Assembly (NCBI RefSeq): GCF_900215655.1
Contig: NZ_OBEN01000002.1
Span: 1-64,000, forward strand
DNA length: 64,000 bases
Direction of reading: 5' to 3'
From: Hydrogenobacter hydrogenophilus
Lineage (GTDB): Bacteria; Aquificota; Aquificia; Aquificales; Aquificaceae
In this document: positions 41,676 through 50,224 of the stretch, piece after piece
Position numbering within the stretch: position 1 is the stretch's first letter
Layout: each line of letters opens with the position of its first letter
Made by a program: the position numbers and the translations under genes
The notes under the pieces: generated by a model
Seen by the model: the letters and a program-made list of their open reading frames with translations, nothing else
Database searches by the model: none
What the model was told of the DNA's origin: nothing

Positions 41676-44600
41676 ATGTACAGATTTTTTATACACAGGC
41701 CAGTGACCACCATTATGTTCATGATGTCCTTTGTGCTTTTGGGATTGTATATCTACAACAGAATACCTGTAGACAGGCTTCCCAATGTGGACTTTCCTGT
41801 AGTTAGTGTTAGCACCACTTATCCGGGAGCTAATCCAGATGTAGTGGATACCAACGTCACTAGATACATAGAAGACGAAGTTTCCACCATAAGCGGTATA
41901 GATGCCATAGTTTCACAGAGCTATGCGGGTTTATCAAGCGTTAATATCATCTTTAACCTTGATAAGAACATAGATATAGCTGCACAGGAAGTAAGAGACG
42001 CAGTGCAAAGAGCCTACAGGCGTATGCCTTCTGGTATAGACCCACCAGTGGTTAGGAAGGTTAATACGGGCAGTTTTCCCATACTTGCCATACATCTACA
42101 CTCAAATAGCGTGGATTACCAGACTCTTGCATACTATGCGGACAAGGTGGTAAAGAGAGAGTTCCAAAAGATAAACGGCGTGGGCGATGTGGGTATAGGA
42201 GGCTTTAGGGACAATGTGCTTTGGGTGAGGCTCTATCCAGGGAGGCTATACTCTTATGGCATAACTCCGGTGGATGTGCTAAACGCAGTTGTTAAAAATC
42301 ACCTTGAGACACCTGCGGGAGCTATCTACGGCAAAGATAAGGATTACATCATAAGGCTCTATGGAAAAGTTAAAGACCCAAAGGAGCTTGAAAACACTTA
42401 TATAAAAGGAAATATAAAGCTCAGAGATGTGGGCTATGTGGAATTCACAGAGGACGAAAAGAGAGGAGTAGCAAGGTTTAAGGGCGAGCAATCCATAGCC
42501 CTCATTATATACAAACAATCGGGATTTAACACAGTGAAGGTAGCAGATGCGGTCAAGCAAAAGATGGAGGAGCTAAACCAAAAACTCCCTCCTGGCATGC
42601 ACATGGACATAACCTTTGATGCCAGCGTGTTTCCCAAAGAGAGCGCAAAGGCAGCTATAGAAGAGATAGCAATAGGTAGTTTTCTTACTGGTCTTGTTGT
42701 GTTTCTCTTTTTAGGAAGTCTGAGGCTCACTCTAATTCCTGTGATTGCCATACCCATCACCCTTTTCAGTGCCATCATATTCCTTTACTATACAGGCAAC
42801 TCTCTTAACACCTTCACCCTGCTGGCTCTTGCGGTAGCGGTGGGTATAGTCATAGATGACGCCATAGTGGTCATTGAGAGTATATACAGAAGAAGAGAGG
42901 AGGGCATACCTCCCATACAAGCTGCGGAGGTGGGCACTCGGGTTGTAGTGTTTGCTCTTTTGGCATCTACCGCATCCTTGGTGATAGTGTTCTTACCCAT
43001 CATATTCCTAAAGGGCGTGGTAGGCAGTTTCTTTGGAAGCTTTGCTCTCACCCTTGCGGTGGCAATAGGTGTCTCTTACATAGTAGCCATAAGCTTTACT
43101 CCCATGGCAGGCGCAAGAATGATAACGCAGACAAAAGAAAACATCTTTATGCGCATCTACAGCAAGTTTGAGGCTTTCTTTGATAGATTGCTAAGATGGT
43201 CCTTAGATCACAAGCTTGTGGTGATATCTTTCTCATTGCTCACCGTGCTTTTGGGCTTTATGTTTGTGAAGTTATCAAAAAAGGAGTTTTTCCCAACCAC
43301 GGACGAAGGCGCTTTCATAGTGAGGTTTGAAACACCCATAGGCACTTCCTTTGACTTTACTGACCAAAAGGCAAAGGAGGTGGAAGCCATCCTTCTGAAA
43401 AATCCCTACATAGACAGATTTGGTATTGCTATAGGTCAGGGCGTTGCAGGAAGGCCTGATGTGAATGGCGGACAGGCTTTTATCTTTCTCAAAGACAGAT
43501 CAGAAAGACCTCACCAAAAGATCATCATGAACCAGCTTAGGCAGGAACTATCCAAAATAAAGGACATAAGAGTAAGCGTGGAAGCCTTCCCCATAGTTAT
43601 GTCTGCAGGAAGACAGACAGATATAACTTATGCCATAAGAGGTCCATCTTTGGAGGAGCTCCAAAAGATATCCCAAAAGATGGTCTCAGAGTTTAGAAAC
43701 AGACCGGGCTTTAAGGATGTGGATACAGACCTTAGGCTCAACGAACCTCAGATAAAGATAAGTGTTGATAGGGCAAAGCTTGGAGACTTGGGCATATCCG
43801 TTGAAGACGTGGGCACTACCCTTAACATACTCTTTGGAAAGTACAAGTTTGGCACATACGAAGTGGGAGGAGAAAGCTACGACGCTTATATAAAGGCAGA
43901 CCCCCAATTCTTAGAAAATTGGCAGAACCTAAATAAGGTCTTTTTGAGAACCAAAGATGGCGGACTTATACCACTAACCCAGGTAGTGAACCTGCAGATA
44001 GCACCAGGATATCACGTCATAAACAGGTATGACAGACAATACTCCTTTACCTTCTACGCTAACCTGTCTGGAAAGTCTCTTGGAGATGCCACTGCGGAAG
44101 TTGAGTCTTGGCTTAGGAACAACCTACCACCGGGCTACACCTTTCAAGCAGTGGGCCAAACCAAGGAGTTTGCACGGGCTTTTAGGGGATTGGCTTTTGC
44201 CATGTTAGTGGCTCTCATAAGCATATACATGGTGCTTGCCAGCCTTTTTGAGAGCTATAGACATCCCTTTACGGTGCTATTGACTGTGCCTCTTAGTCTC
44301 TCTGGAGCGTTTGGTCTCCTTTACCTGACGGATACCTCTCTTAGCGTACCCTCTTACTTTGGGATCATCCTCCTAATAGGCATAGTGGTGCGCGATGCGG
44401 TCCTCTTTATAGAGAGGATCATACAGCTCAGAGAGGAAGGCTATGAAACCAGAGATGCCATTCTTCAGGCAAGAAGAGAGAGACTAAGACCTATACTTAT
44501 GACTACCATGACCATAGTTTTTGCTCTTCTTCCTGTATCTCTTGGTCTTACCGCAGGCTCAGAACTCAGGCAACCCTTAGCCATATCCGTCATAGGTGGT

Positions 44601-44684
44601 ATAGCCTCCGCACTGCCACTGAGCCTTCTGGTACTCCCTATAGTTTATGAGCTCTTTGATAGCATAAGGATAAAAAGGCGCTAA
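41676..44684 (+). CDS. RND multidrug efflux pump (HAE1 type)
   Basis: 1002 residues, inner-membrane proton-driven pump. MYRFFIHRPVTTIMFMMSF is the typical amphipathic N-terminus and first helix; VDRLPNVDFPVVSVSTTYPGA is the HAE1 start block; helix 4 has AVAVGIVIDDAIVVIESI with the two proton-relay Asp residues; two large periplasmic loops and a second set of six helices follow (GIILLIGIVVRDAVLFIERI). It is a little shorter than AcrB (1049). Divergent from its adaptor and TolC genes, ending in a four-base overlap with convergent ntrC. Confidence 0.95.
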   Translation: MYRFFIHRPVTTIMFMMSFVLLGLYIYNRIPVDRLPNVDFPVVSVSTTYPGANPDVVDTNVTRYIEDEVSTISGIDAIVSQSYAGLSSVNIIFNLDKNIDIAAQEVRDAVQRAYRRMPSGIDPPVVRKVNTGSFPILAIHLHSNSVDYQTLAYYADKVVKREFQKINGVGDVGIGGFRDNVLWVRLYPGRLYSYGITPVDVLNAVVKNHLETPAGAIYGKDKDYIIRLYGKVKDPKELENTYIKGNIKLRDVGYVEFTEDEKRGVARFKGEQSIALIIYKQSGFNTVKVADAVKQKMEELNQKLPPGMHMDITFDASVFPKESAKAAIEEIAIGSFLTGLVVFLFLGSLRLTLIPVIAIPITLFSAIIFLYYTGNSLNTFTLLALAVAVGIVIDDAIVVIESIYRRREEGIPPIQAAEVGTRVVVFALLASTASLVIVFLPIIFLKGVVGSFFGSFALTLAVAIGVSYIVAISFTPMAGARMITQTKENIFMRIYSKFEAFFDRLLRWSLDHKLVVISFSLLTVLLGFMFVKLSKKEFFPTTDEGAFIVRFETPIGTSFDFTDQKAKEVEAILLKNPYIDRFGIAIGQGVAGRPDVNGGQAFIFLKDRSERPHQKIIMNQLRQELSKIKDIRVSVEAFPIVMSAGRQTDITYAIRGPSLEELQKISQKMVSEFRNRPGFKDVDTDLRLNEPQIKISVDRAKLGDLGISVEDVGTTLNILFGKYKFGTYEVGGESYDAYIKADPQFLENWQNLNKVFLRTKDGGLIPLTQVVNLQIAPGYHVINRYDRQYSFTFYANLSGKSLGDATAEVESWLRNNLPPGYTFQAVGQTKEFARAFRGLAFAMLVALISIYMVLASLFESYRHPFTVLLTVPLSLSGAFGLLYLTDTSLSVPSYFGIILLIGIVVRDAVLFIERIIQLREEGYETRDAILQARRERLRPILMTTMTIVFALLPVSLGLTAGSELRQPLAISVIGGIASALPLSLLVLPIVYELFDSIRIKRR

Positions 44685-45994
44685 GGCTGAGCTTTTATAC
44701 CGTACTTTTCAATCTTCCTGTAGAGGGTTCTAAGAGGTATACCCAGTATTTCCGATGCGAGCTTTTTGTTGTAATTTACCTCTTTTAAAACCTCCTCTAT
44801 CTTTTTCCTTTCAAGCTCTTTCAGAAGTTTGTGCTCTTCAATATTCAGAAAAGAAAGATCATCCTCATCTAAGTATTCATCATCACAAAGCAAGCAAGCT
44901 CTCTCCATTATGTTTTTTAGCTCTCTTACATTTCCCGGAAAGTTGTACGACAACAGCAGTTTTTCTGCTTCCTTTGTAAGACCCTTTATATTTTTGGAAT
45001 ACTTTGCAGAGAACTTCTTTAAAAAGTGCTGTGCAAGGGGTATCATGTCTTCCTTTCTTTCTCTGAGAGGTGGTATGTGGAGCTCAAAGGTATTTAGTCT
45101 AAAGTAAAGGTCCTCCCTGAACTTACCCTCTTTTATGAGTTCCTTAAGGTTTCTGTTTGTTGCACTTATAATTCTCACATCGCTTTCTATCTCTTTTCTT
45201 CCACCTACCCTATAAAACTTTTTGGTCTCTATAGCTCTCAGAAGCTTAGCCTGAAGGGAAGGTTCTATCTCACTTATTTCGTCAAGAAAGAGCACACCGC
45301 CATCTGCAAGCTCAAAAAAGCCCTCTTTGGAAGAACCAGCACCTGTAAAAGCACCCTTTTCATATCCAAATAGCTCTGCCTCAAGAAGGTCTTTGGGTAT
45401 AGATGCTATGTTGATGGCTATAAAGGGTTTTTCTCTTCTATCACTTGTAGAATGGATTATCCTTGCTATCAACTCCTTGCCTACACCCGTCTCTCCTACT
45501 AAAAGCACAGGGCAATCACTACAAGCTATTTTTTCTACAGTTTTTAGTAGCTCTCTCATTTTAGGACTTTCAAAGACAAACTCTTCTTCTGTTAAGTTTC
45601 TTTCTCTTTTAAAAAGCTTGTTTTCTTTCTTTATCATCAAGGACTGATAGGCTTTTTCAAGGGTAGTTTCTATTTCCTCAAGAGTACACGGTTTTGTAAG
45701 AAAGTCGTAAGCTCCCTTTTTCATGGCTTCTACCGCAACCTTAACCGTGCCATGCCCTGTTAGCACTATGACTTCCGAAAGGGGTTGGGAGAGTTTTGCA
45801 CTTTCAAGGATCTGCATACCGTCCACATCGGGAAGTAAAAGATCAAGCAAAATCAGATCAAAGCTCTGTCTTTCTAAGAGTTCAAGTGCTTCACTACCGT
45901 TCTCTGCCAGATAAACTTTATAGCCTTTATCCTCTAAGTACTCTTTGAGCAGTCGTCCTAAGTCATGTTCATCTTCTACTATTAGGAGTTTCAT
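44681..45994 (-). CDS. Sigma-54-dependent response regulator (NtrC family)
   Basis: 437 residues from ATG 45994 (MKLLIVEDEHDLG). Receiver domain with phospho-acceptor Asp51 (LILLDLLLPDVDG) and Lys in FLTKPC; AAA+ domain with Walker A GETGVGKE (167-174) and GAFTGA (214-219), which contacts sigma-54; Fis-type helix-turn-helix at the end (NKKLASEILGIPLRTLYRKI). It activates sigma-54 promoters after phosphorylation. No histidine kinase is beside it. A longer start at 46042 lies deep in mazG and is rejected. Confidence 0.93.
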   Translation of the reverse strand: MKLLIVEDEHDLGRLLKEYLEDKGYKVYLAENGSEALELLERQSFDLILLDLLLPDVDGMQILESAKLSQPLSEVIVLTGHGTVKVAVEAMKKGAYDFLTKPCTLEEIETTLEKAYQSLMIKKENKLFKRERNLTEEEFVFESPKMRELLKTVEKIACSDCPVLLVGETGVGKELIARIIHSTSDRREKPFIAINIASIPKDLLEAELFGYEKGAFTGAGSSKEGFFELADGGVLFLDEISEIEPSLQAKLLRAIETKKFYRVGGRKEIESDVRIISATNRNLKELIKEGKFREDLYFRLNTFELHIPPLRERKEDMIPLAQHFLKKFSAKYSKNIKGLTKEAEKLLLSYNFPGNVRELKNIMERACLLCDDEYLDEDDLSFLNIEEHKLLKELERKKIEEVLKEVNYNKKLASEILGIPLRTLYRKIEKYGIKAQP

Positions 45995-46739
45995 CTTTGT
46001 CAAACTTCTTTGCCTCAAGCCACAGTGCATCCGTCTCTTCAAGACTCATACTTTTTAGTTCTCTACCCATCTGTTTTGCTTTCTCTTCCATATACCTGAA
46101 CCTTCTTTCAAACCTGTCGTTGGCTTTTTGAAGTGCCATTTCCGCATCCAGTTTTAGCAGTCTGCAAAGCTCTACTACCGCAGTTAGAACATCGCCAACC
46201 TCGTGCTCTATGTTTTCTCTATTTCCTTCCTTTAAAGCCTCTTTGAGCTCTTGGATCTCTTCCTGAAGCTTTTCAAGCACCTGATCTGTATTTTCAAAAT
46301 CAAAGCCTACCAAGCTCGCTCTGTCTTGGAGTTTCTGAGAGCGCATCAAGGCTGGCATATTCTTTGGTATGCCATCAAGGACACTTTCCCTATTCTTTAC
46401 CTTTTTCTCTTCCCATTTTTTGAGCACCTCATGTGCAGGCTCGCATCCAAACACATGAGGGTGTCTCTCTACAAGCTTTTCTTTCAGATGCTTTACCACA
46501 TGGTAAAAGGTGAAAGCTCCCCTCTCTTTTGCTATCTGTGAGTGTATAAGCACCTGAAGAAACACATCTCCCAGCTCTTCCAAAAGGGCCTTGTCATCTT
46601 TTTTATCTATAGCGTCCAACAGCTCGTAAGTTTCTTCTATAAGATACTTTTTTAGACTCTCGTGAGTTTGAGACCTGTCCCAAGGGCACTCCCTTCTTAT
46701 CCTCTCCACAACATCTAAGAGGGCTTTGATCTCATCCAT
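45969..46739 (-). CDS. mazG: Nucleoside triphosphate pyrophosphohydrolase MazG
   Basis: 256 residues. Two MazG-like helical domains: the first with CPWDRSQTHESLKKYLIEET and ELLDAIDKKDDKALLEELGDV (metal-binding ExxE...ExxD pattern), the second with LQEEIQELKEAL and NIEHEVGDVLTAVVEL. It hydrolyses (d)NTPs to monophosphates, removing abnormal nucleotides and possibly lowering ppGpp. It follows lapA after 3 bases and overlaps ntrC by 26. Confidence 0.94.
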   Translation of the reverse strand: MDEIKALLDVVERIRRECPWDRSQTHESLKKYLIEETYELLDAIDKKDDKALLEELGDVFLQVLIHSQIAKERGAFTFYHVVKHLKEKLVERHPHVFGCEPAHEVLKKWEEKKVKNRESVLDGIPKNMPALMRSQKLQDRASLVGFDFENTDQVLEKLQEEIQELKEALKEGNRENIEHEVGDVLTAVVELCRLLKLDAEMALQKANDRFERRFRYMEEKAKQMGRELKSMSLEETDALWLEAKKFDKDETPNSRR

Positions 46740-46742
46740 GTT

Positions 46743-46958
46743 CTACTTTAAAAACATACGAAGTAAGTATCCAAAAAGCAAGCCGGCAAAGAAAAAGAGT
46801 AGTACGAGAAGTCCCAAGGGCATAGGGTATGTGGTGTATATGTATTCTCCCATCTGTGGAGTAAGCAAAAGACTAATGGGTTGGTGGTTCAAAAACACCA
46901 AGTAAGCAGAAACACCAAGTATAATCAAAAAGAGCACAAAATAAACTACGAACCTCAT
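46743..46958 (-). CDS. LapA-like small membrane protein (DUF1049)
   Basis: 71 residues with two membrane helices (about 3-22 and 43-65) separated by a short periplasmic or cytoplasmic loop (NHQPISLLLTPQMGEY). The FLNHQPISLLL part is characteristic of the LapA/YciS family, which in E. coli helps regulate lipopolysaccharide levels. Function here is inferred from family only. It is squeezed between moeB (8 bases) and mazG (3 bases) in one operon. Confidence 0.7.
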   Translation of the reverse strand: MRFVVYFVLFLIILGVSAYLVFLNHQPISLLLTPQMGEYIYTTYPMPLGLLVLLFFFAGLLFGYLLRMFLK

Positions 46959-46966
46959 CTTATCTC

Positions 46967-47782
46967 TCAGAAGTGTACATCGCAGATCTGCTCGTACTCT
47001 ATAAGCTCCTTTATGCTTGCCTTCTGGCTACAGAGGGGACAAGAAGGATCTTTACGAAGCTTTACCTTCCTAAAGTCCATGGATAGGGCATCCATGATAA
47101 GAAGCTTACCTACCAAAGGTTCACCTATGCCCAAAAGAAGCTTTATGGCTTCCGTTGCCTGAATGCACCCCATGATTCCACCTATAGAGCCCAAAATACC
47201 TGCCTCTTGACAGCTTGGCACAAGCCCTGGAGGGGGTGGTTCTGGAAACAGGCATCTATAACATGGTGAGTGCTCTTTGTCTCTGAAGTCAAAAACGGTG
47301 ATCTGCCCTTCAAACCTGAGCATAGCAGCAGAAACCAAAGGTTTGTTTGCAAAGTAGCACGCATCGTTTATGAGGAATCTGGTGGGAAAGTTGTCTGTAC
47401 CGTCAAGTACTACATCGTAATCCTTTATTATGTCCATAATGTTGCTTTTGTTGAGCATAGTGTTATAGGTTATGACCTTCACATCAGGATTTAGTTTTTC
47501 CACAGTCATGCGGGCGGATTCCACTTTGGGAATGCCCACTCTTTCAGTGTCGTGAAGTATCTGTCTCTGAAGGTTTGAGAAGTCTACCACATCAAAATCA
47601 ACAATACCTATGGTTCCCACACCAGCTGCAGCAAGGTAGAAAATAGCGGGAGAACCCAAACCTCCAGCACCTACTACAAGAACTTTTGAGTTCAGCAGTT
47701 TTTCCTGTCCCTTACCTCCAACTTCTGGTAGGATAATGTGCCTTGCGTATCTCTTTATCTGCTCCTCAGTAAACTTAAACAT
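46967..47782 (-). CDS. MoeB/ThiF family adenylyltransferase
   Basis: 271 residues, E1-like enzyme that adenylates the C-terminal glycine of a sulfur carrier (MoaD or ThiS type). Seen: Rossmann VLVVGAGGLGSPAIFYLAAAG, the Arg-rich NLQRQILH strand, DVVLDGTDNFPTRFLINDAC, and two CxxC zinc pairs, CYRC and CPLC. Whether it serves molybdopterin or thiamine cannot be told; length fits MoeB. First gene of moeB-lapA-mazG-ntrC. Confidence 0.9.
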   Translation of the reverse strand: MFKFTEEQIKRYARHIILPEVGGKGQEKLLNSKVLVVGAGGLGSPAIFYLAAAGVGTIGIVDFDVVDFSNLQRQILHDTERVGIPKVESARMTVEKLNPDVKVITYNTMLNKSNIMDIIKDYDVVLDGTDNFPTRFLINDACYFANKPLVSAAMLRFEGQITVFDFRDKEHSPCYRCLFPEPPPPGLVPSCQEAGILGSIGGIMGCIQATEAIKLLLGIGEPLVGKLLIMDALSMDFRKVKLRKDPSCPLCSQKASIKELIEYEQICDVHF

Positions 47783-47790
47783 AAGAATTA

Positions 47791-47796
47791 ATTATA
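47791..47796 (-). promoter_or_regulatory. -10 box of moeB-lapA-mazG-ntrC
   Basis: TATAAT on the minus strand, 8 bases before ATG 47782; no Shine-Dalgarno. Confidence 0.55.
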
Positions 47797-47817
47797 AGGC
47801 TTTTTTGTTGAGCGTGA

Positions 47818-47825
47818 TATAAAAT
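47818..47825 (+). promoter_or_regulatory. Possible -10 box of the ParB-fold gene
   Basis: Overlapping TATAAA and TAAAAT boxes lie 12-14 bases before ATG 47838. Spacing is slightly longer than in other genes here, so the call is weak. Confidence 0.3.
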
Positions 47826-47837
47826 ATCCTATATTTT

Positions 47838-48626
47838 ATGGAAGGTTTTAAGTTTAGAGATCAGCTCAGAGGTGTGGAGTTAGAGTTTGCCATACTACCT
47901 TCAGAGAAATTGACCATTCCCTCTATACAGAGGGAAATTTCTGAAAATCACATCAAAAGACTTATGGAATCCATAGAGAAACTGGGATTTATAGAACCCC
48001 TCTCTGTTGTACCAGATGGTAAAGGGTCTTATGAAGTTATCAACGGACAGCACCGTCTTCTTGCAGGGCGTCAGCTTGGTATAACTGAGTTTCCAGTTAT
48101 AGTGCTTCCCCCAGAATACAAACAGCACATAATAGCTCTTAACATAGAAAAAGCTCCTTCTCTGAAGGACAAGGCTCATCAAGCTTACGAGATATTTTTG
48201 GAATACCTCAATAGCGCACCAGAAACCCCAGAGTATAAGTTAGAAAGGCTCATAGAGGAAGCATACCTTATAACAATAGGCTTTATAACGGATAGGATAG
48301 GTGATAAAAAGTTTCCGGGCTATGCCTTTGAAAAGGTACTGAAGAAGTTAGATTATTTCCTTGAACAGCCCATATCCCAAGCTCAGAAAGAGAGAGAAAA
48401 CAGAGCCAACCTGCTTCTAAAAGCAAAGGAAGTTTTAAACAAGCGGTACGAAGAGTTGCAGATGAAAAACCCACTTCAAAAGGAGGCTATAGTAAGCAAG
48501 GCTTTTCAGTCCCTTTACGGAAGGTATGTGAGAAGTATCACAGATGACTTCCATACAGTTATTGAAAGGCTCATAGATGCTATACAGAAGGTAAGTCTTG
48601 AAGAGATACAGATAGAGGAATTTTAA
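47838..48626 (+). CDS. ParB/Srx-fold nuclease-domain protein
   Basis: 262 residues. The N-terminal ParB-like domain has IPSIQREISENHIKRLMESI and INGQHRLLAGRQLGITEFPV, the CTP/DNA-binding box of the ParB/Srx fold. The rest is charged and helical without a visible ParB helix-turn-helix centre, and no parA is adjacent, so it is unlikely to be the chromosome-partition ParB. Role unknown. GT2 follows after a 15-base gap that holds its own promoter. Confidence 0.7.
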   Translation: MEGFKFRDQLRGVELEFAILPSEKLTIPSIQREISENHIKRLMESIEKLGFIEPLSVVPDGKGSYEVINGQHRLLAGRQLGITEFPVIVLPPEYKQHIIALNIEKAPSLKDKAHQAYEIFLEYLNSAPETPEYKLERLIEEAYLITIGFITDRIGDKKFPGYAFEKVLKKLDYFLEQPISQAQKERENRANLLLKAKEVLNKRYEELQMKNPLQKEAIVSKAFQSLYGRYVRSITDDFHTVIERLIDAIQKVSLEEIQIEEF

Positions 48627-48628
48627 CC

Positions 48629-48634
48629 TATAAT
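48629..48634 (+). promoter_or_regulatory. -10 box of the GT2 gene
   Basis: TATAAT 7 bases before ATG 48642, directly behind the stop of the ParB-fold gene; no Shine-Dalgarno. Confidence 0.55.
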
Positions 48635-48641
48635 ATGTAAA

Positions 48642-49571
48642 ATGATTTCCGTAGTTATACCCGCTTATAACGAAGAACAGAATATTCCCATACTTTATCA
48701 AAAGCTTACCCAAGTGCTTGAAGGTAAAGATTACGAGATCATATTTGTTGATGATGGTTCTGAAGATGGCACTTTTAATGTGTTGGAAAAGATAGCTAAC
48801 AAGGATAAGAGGGTAAAAGTTATACGCTTTAAGAGAAATTACGGACAGACCTCCGCTATGTATGCAGGCTTTCAGCATGCAAAGGGTGATGTGATAATCA
48901 CTATGGATGCGGACCTACAAAATGACCCTGAGGACATTCCTGCTCTACTTAAAAAGCTTGAGGAAGGCTATGACCTTGTGAGCGGATGGAGAAAGGACCG
49001 CAAAGATCCCTTTTTATCAAGAAGACTTCCTTCCATGATAGCCAATTGGATCATATCTAAAGCTACGGGTGTCCATTTACACGACTATGGGTGCACTCTA
49101 AAGGCTTATAGAGCAGAGCTTTTAAAGGAGCTTGAGCTTTACGGTGATATGCACAGGTTTTTGCCTGCTCTTACAAAAAGACAGGGAGCAAAGATAACAG
49201 AGATAGTGGTAAGACACCACCCAAGGCTTTATGGTAAGTCCAAGTACGGTATAGGCAGAACCATTAGAGTTATACTTGACATACTTTTGGTGAAGTTTTT
49301 AAACGAGTACATAAACAAACCCATGTATGTGTTTGGTACTGCAGGTTTTGTCCTTTTTTCAATTGGTATGTTGGCACTTTTTTATCTTACTTTTCTGAAG
49401 CTTTTTGGAGAGGATATAGGAAGGAGACCTCTGCTTATTCTGAGCGTGCTCCTTATACTTGCAGGTATACAGCTGATATCCACGGGAATATTAGCTGAGA
49501 TGATGATAAGGATATACTACAGGATAAAAGAGGAAAAGCCGTATATTATAGAGAAGACTATAAACCTCTAA
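48642..49571 (+). CDS. Glycosyltransferase family 2, polyprenyl-phosphate type
   Basis: 309 residues. GT-A domain: SVVIPAYNEEQNIPILYQKL, IIFVDDGSEDGT, TMDADLQNDPEDIP (DxD-like metal site) and SGWRKDRKDPF; then two C-terminal membrane helices (about 225-250 and 264-290). This layout is that of ArnC/GtrB/DPM1-like enzymes which load a sugar on undecaprenyl phosphate for flipping to the periplasm. Sugar unknown. The stop overlaps the convergent lolD stop by four bases. Confidence 0.88.
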   Translation: MISVVIPAYNEEQNIPILYQKLTQVLEGKDYEIIFVDDGSEDGTFNVLEKIANKDKRVKVIRFKRNYGQTSAMYAGFQHAKGDVIITMDADLQNDPEDIPALLKKLEEGYDLVSGWRKDRKDPFLSRRLPSMIANWIISKATGVHLHDYGCTLKAYRAELLKELELYGDMHRFLPALTKRQGAKITEIVVRHHPRLYGKSKYGIGRTIRVILDILLVKFLNEYINKPMYVFGTAGFVLFSIGMLALFYLTFLKLFGEDIGRRPLLILSVLLILAGIQLISTGILAEMMIRIYYRIKEEKPYIIEKTINL

Positions 49572-50224
49572 AGGATCATACCGTCCCTTAATCTGATGAT
49601 CCTACTGAAAAACTTGCTAAGTTCTGTGTTGTGCGTTGCTACTACAAAGGTTATTCCCTTTTCTTGATTGAGGTGTTTAAAAAGTTCAAATATTCTCATC
49701 CCTTCCTCAAGGTCAAGATTGCCTGTGGGTTCATCTGCAAGGAGTATTTTTGGCTCTAACATAAGAGCTCTACCTATGGCAACTCTTTGCATCTGACCAC
49801 CTGAGAGCTGGCTGGGTTTATGTTTGACTTTGTCTTCAAGCCTCAAAAAGTTAAGGATATCAAGAGCTTTTCTTTTCACATCTCTTATCCCTGCCATCTG
49901 TCCTATAATGACGAGGTTTTCCAGAACACTAAAATCTTCCAAAAGATAGTAAAACTGAAACACAAAAGCTATGTTTTTCTTTCTAAACTCTGCAAGATCG
50001 TCTTCTTCCATAGATGTGATCTCTCTACCCAATACCCAAACATTACCCTCCGTAGGCCTGTCAAGGCCTGCTATTAGGTGCAATAGACTGCTTTTGCCCG
50101 AACCAGAAGGACCCATAAGTCCACAGAACTCTCCCTCTTTAATGGTCAGGTTAATACCCTTTAGAGCCTTCGTGCCATCTGGATAGACCTTTTTAAGATT
50201 CACCACTTTTATAGCTTCACTCAT
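49568..50224 (-). CDS. lolD: ABC transporter ATP-binding protein, LolD type
   Basis: 218 residues. Walker A LMGPSGSGKSSLL, signature LSGGQMQRVAIGRAL and Walker B ILLADEPTGNLD are complete; the LolD/MacB subfamily block (FVFQFYYLLEDFSVLENL) is clear. With the permease gene, which it overlaps by 8 bases, it should form the LolCDE-type machine that releases lipoproteins from the inner membrane for transport to the outer membrane. Confidence 0.9.
   Translation of the reverse strand: MSEAIKVVNLKKVYPDGTKALKGINLTIKEGEFCGLMGPSGSGKSSLLHLIAGLDRPTEGNVWVLGREITSMEEDDLAEFRKKNIAFVFQFYYLLEDFSVLENLVIIGQMAGIRDVKRKALDILNFLRLEDKVKHKPSQLSGGQMQRVAIGRALMLEPKILLADEPTGNLDLEEGMRIFELFKHLNQEKGITFVVATHNTELSKFFSRIIRLRDGMIL

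Noticed and set aside
45995-46042. Longer NtrC-family N-terminus
   Set aside because: Would lie deep in mazG and add residues before the normal receiver start MKLLIVEDE.
47838-48626. Chromosome partition ParB
   Set aside because: No parA, no visible helix-turn-helix core, and no parS-like palindrome nearby.
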